DNA from: CBFGRU01 sp965651255
Lineage (GTDB): Bacteria; Planctomycetota; Phycisphaerae; Phycisphaerales; SM1A02
Length of the DNA stretch: 7,978 bases
Assembly: GCA_965651255.1 (NCBI GenBank)
Contig: CBFGRU010000141.1
Span: forward strand, 1 to 7,978
Reading direction: 5' to 3'
Shown: one piece after another, positions 6,385 to 7,978 of the stretch
Layout: every line of letters starts with the position of its first letter
Position numbering within the stretch: position 1 is the first letter of the stretch
Program-made: the position numbers and the translations under genes
The notes under the pieces: generated by a model
The model's database searches: none
What the model saw: only the letters and a program-made list of their open reading frames with translations
What the model was told of the DNA's origin: nothing

Positions 6385-6474
6385 CCCCTATCATCAGGCC
6401 GATGAACAGGGTTCAGCCGTGTGCGGTGTTCGGGCGATCGAACGCTTGAGTTCCGACTGCGGCGTCAACTGAAT

Positions 6475-6487
6475 CGGAGAGACTCCG
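6475..6487 (+). promoter_or_regulatory. Hairpin enclosing the gdhA ribosome binding site
   Basis: CGGAG (6475-6479), loop AGA, CTCCG (6483-6487) is a perfect 5-bp GC-rich hairpin that ends two bases before the gdhA ATG. The ribosome binding site GGAGA (6476-6480, 9-base spacing) lies in the stem and loop. In mRNA this fold would hide it. The Shine-Dalgarno role is well supported; the regulatory effect of the hairpin is inferred. Confidence 0.4.
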
Positions 6488-6489
6488 CG

Positions 6490-7845
6490 ATGTCCACCGC
6501 GCCGGCCGCCGAAAAGACCGCCTCAAGTACCAAGCACCCTTCGCGACACCTGCCCGAGGCGGTGTTTGAAGAGCTGGGGATTGTGAAAGATCCCGCCAAC
6601 CTGTACCACCAGACGGTGGAGCAGGTGCTTATGGCGTCAGATCTGGTGGGGCTGAAGCACCATCAGCAGGTGATCATCGCGCAGCCGAAGAACGAGATCA
6701 TGGTGCACTTCCCGGTGCTGATGGATGATGGCCATCACCGCCTCTTCAAGGGTTACCGGGTGCAGCACAACAATGCGCTCGGGCCGTACAAGGGCGGCAT
6801 CCGCTATCACCCGCACGTTTCGCTGGATGATGTGAAATCGCTGGCGCTGCTGATGACCATGAAATGCTCGCTGGTGCGCGTCCCGTTCGGCGGGGGCAAG
6901 GGCGGGGTCAAGGTCAATCCCCGCGAACTCTCGCGCGAGGAACTGATGCGCGTGACCCGGCGGTTCTGCAGCGCTATCTCGAATCAGATCGGTCCCGAAT
7001 ACGACATCCCCGCGCCGGATGTCGGCACGAACGCGCAGATCATGGCGTGGTTCGCTGATACCTACGCGCAGATGACCCCCGAAGCGCAGCGGTACGATGT
7101 GCAGCGCGTCGTCACCGGCAAGCCCGTGGAAATGGGCGGCTCACTCGGTCGAGAAAAGGCCACCGGACAGGGACTGGTCGATGTGCTCAAGGAAATGCTG
7201 CCGGAACTCGGGATCGATATCTCCCGCATGACGTATTCGCTCATCGGCTTCGGGAATGTCGGCAGTTGGACCGGGCGCCTGCTTCAGCAACTCGGCGCGA
7301 AACTGACGGCGGTGCTTGATCACACCGGCGCGGTTCGCAGCGATCATGGCCTGGATGCAACCGAACTTGCGCATCATGTTGAACGTGTGGGTGGCGTGGC
7401 GGGGTACCACGATTCCGAAGCGATCTCCGAGGAGGATTTCTACGGCCAGCAGGTGGATGTGCTTATTCCCGCCGCCCTTGAGCAGATGATCGATGATCGC
7501 CACGCGCGCATGATCAACGCGCGTGTGGTGGCGGAAGGTGCAAATGCGCCGACGACGCCCGAGGGCGATGAAGTGCTGATGCAACGCGGCATCGAGGTGC
7601 TGCCGGCGATTCTGTGCAATGCCGGCGGCGTCACCGTTTCGTACTTCGAGTGGGTGCAGAACAAAGCGAGCGTGTACTGGCCCGAGGAACAGGTCGATGA
7701 AAGTCTCAACCGCCACATGGTGCTCGCAGCCCGGCGGGTGAAAGTGGCGCGGGTGAAGTACGAATGCGACATGCGCACCGCCAGCTACTGCGCGGCGCTC
7801 GAACAGATCGGCAAGGTGTATGACCTGCGGGGCGTCTTCCCGTAA
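6490..7845 (+). CDS. gdhA: Glutamate dehydrogenase (Glu/Leu/Phe/Val dehydrogenase family)
   Basis: This 451-residue enzyme interconverts glutamate with 2-oxoglutarate and ammonia using NAD(P), linking the TCA cycle to nitrogen metabolism. It belongs to the hexameric class of about 450 residues. Substrate-domain lysines Lys101 (GPYKGGIRYH), Lys125 (MTMKCSL) and catalytic Lys137 (PFGGGKGG) are spaced 24 and 12 apart, exactly as Lys89, Lys113 and Lys125 of the Clostridium symbiosum enzyme. Asp177 in APDVGT matches its Asp165. The Rossmann motif GFGNVG is at 253-258, followed by AVLDHTG with Asp277 near the end of the second strand, which leans towards NAD but does not prove it. SYFEWVQN (384-391) is the usual family signature. 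Lys101 with Ser384 favours glutamate over leucine or phenylalanine. The start at MSTAPAAEK is supported by GGAGA nine bases upstream; the 23 extra in-frame codons before it look non-coding. The first 20 residues are a low-complexity, Ala/Ser/Thr/Lys-rich tail. Confidence 0.95.
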   Translation: MSTAPAAEKTASSTKHPSRHLPEAVFEELGIVKDPANLYHQTVEQVLMASDLVGLKHHQQVIIAQPKNEIMVHFPVLMDDGHHRLFKGYRVQHNNALGPYKGGIRYHPHVSLDDVKSLALLMTMKCSLVRVPFGGGKGGVKVNPRELSREELMRVTRRFCSAISNQIGPEYDIPAPDVGTNAQIMAWFADTYAQMTPEAQRYDVQRVVTGKPVEMGGSLGREKATGQGLVDVLKEMLPELGIDISRMTYSLIGFGNVGSWTGRLLQQLGAKLTAVLDHTGAVRSDHGLDATELAHHVERVGGVAGYHDSEAISEEDFYGQQVDVLIPAALEQMIDDRHARMINARVVAEGANAPTTPEGDEVLMQRGIEVLPAILCNAGGVTVSYFEWVQNKASVYWPEEQVDESLNRHMVLAARRVKVARVKYECDMRTASYCAALEQIGKVYDLRGVFP

Positions 7846-7852
7846 GCACGAC

Positions 7853-7885
7853 AGGCGGCAGATGCGGAATGGTCCGCAGCCGTCT
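7853..7885 (+). terminator. Stem-loop between gdhA and tRNA-Ala
   Basis: An outer 7-bp stem (7853-7859 with 7879-7885, one G-T pair) and an inner 6-bp stem TGCGGA/TCCGCA (7863-7868 with 7873-7878) are separated by a 3-base bulge, AGA, and capped by the loop ATGG. It starts 8 bases after the gdhA stop. No T-run follows, so it may end the gdhA message by another route, protect its 3' end, or be a processing site ahead of the tRNA. Confidence 0.45.
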
Positions 7886-7903
7886 ATGATGTGAGCCCAA
7901 CGC

Positions 7904-7976
7904 GGGGCGGTAGCTCAATTGGGAGAGCACTAGCTTTGCAAGCTAGGGGTTGCCGGTTCGATCCCGGTCCGCTCCA
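7904..7976 (+). tRNA. tRNA-Ala (anticodon TGC)
   Basis: A complete cloverleaf of 73 bases can be drawn. The acceptor stem is GGGGCGG/CCGCTCC. The D arm is GCTC/GAGC. The anticodon stem CTAGC/GCTAG has loop TTTGCAA, giving anticodon TGC at 7937-7939. The T arm GCCGG/CCGGT carries the loop TTCGATC. The acceptor stem has the G3-U70 wobble pair that alanyl-tRNA synthetase recognises, which confirms alanine independently of the anticodon. The discriminator base is A (7976) and is followed by TT, so the CCA end is not encoded and must be added by a nucleotidyltransferase. The variable loop is the usual 5 bases. The gene lies 58 bases after gdhA on the same strand. Confidence 0.96.
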
Positions 7977-7978
7977 TT

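Noticed and set aside
6111..6449. Plus-strand open frame overlapping the lipoprotein gene
   Set aside because: Its threonine/isoleucine-rich translation is the frame-shifted reading of the CAC/CAT histidine codons; it has no ribosome binding site.
6446..6474. TTGAGT-17-CTGAAT as a gdhA promoter
   Set aside because: The -10 hexamer matches consensus at only 3 of 6 positions, no better than chance in this region.
7904..7978. tRNA-Ala as an integration site for a mobile element
   Set aside because: tRNA 3' ends are common attachment sites, but the window ends two bases after the tRNA, so no integrase or repeated 3' end can be seen.

Overview
The window is GC-rich, densely coded bacterial chromosome. 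It carries five protein genes, one tRNA gene and one small cluster of dispersed palindromic repeats. All four large enzymes are intact, have their catalytic residues and are housekeeping proteins. I see no phage genes, transposase, CRISPR array, toxin-antitoxin pair or defence genes. The PPDK core and glutamate dehydrogenase sequences look most like those of the PVC group, probably Planctomycetota (Phycisphaerae-like). That placement comes from remembered family resemblance, not a search, and is low confidence.

Layout: bases 1-238 are non-coding and hold two or more copies of a hairpin repeat (8-bp stem, TTTC loop). On the minus strand follow a thiolase (239-1444) and pabB, aminodeoxychorismate synthase component I of folate synthesis (1513-2964). 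Both have a -10-like hexamer 6-7 bases before the ATG and no Shine-Dalgarno sequence, so leaderless transcripts are possible. A 208-bp divergent intergenic region contains a perfect 17-bp palindrome and leads into ppdK (pyruvate, phosphate dikinase) on the plus strand, which ends in a clear hairpin terminator. Next comes an 84-residue lipoprotein precursor with a very histidine-rich mature part, then gdhA (glutamate dehydrogenase). A stem-loop and a tRNA-Ala(TGC) gene close the window.

Functional picture: ppdK and gdhA sit at the junction of carbon and nitrogen metabolism (pyruvate/PEP and 2-oxoglutarate/glutamate). The thiolase feeds acyl-CoA turnover, and pabB draws chorismate and glutamine nitrogen into folate. 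Nothing shows that these genes form one pathway; the arrangement looks like adjacent independent transcription units. The parts least explained by known families are the His-rich lipoprotein, its leader (which can fold over its own ribosome binding site), a short hairpin enclosing the gdhA ribosome binding site, the intergenic palindrome, and a basic N-terminal extension on PPDK.
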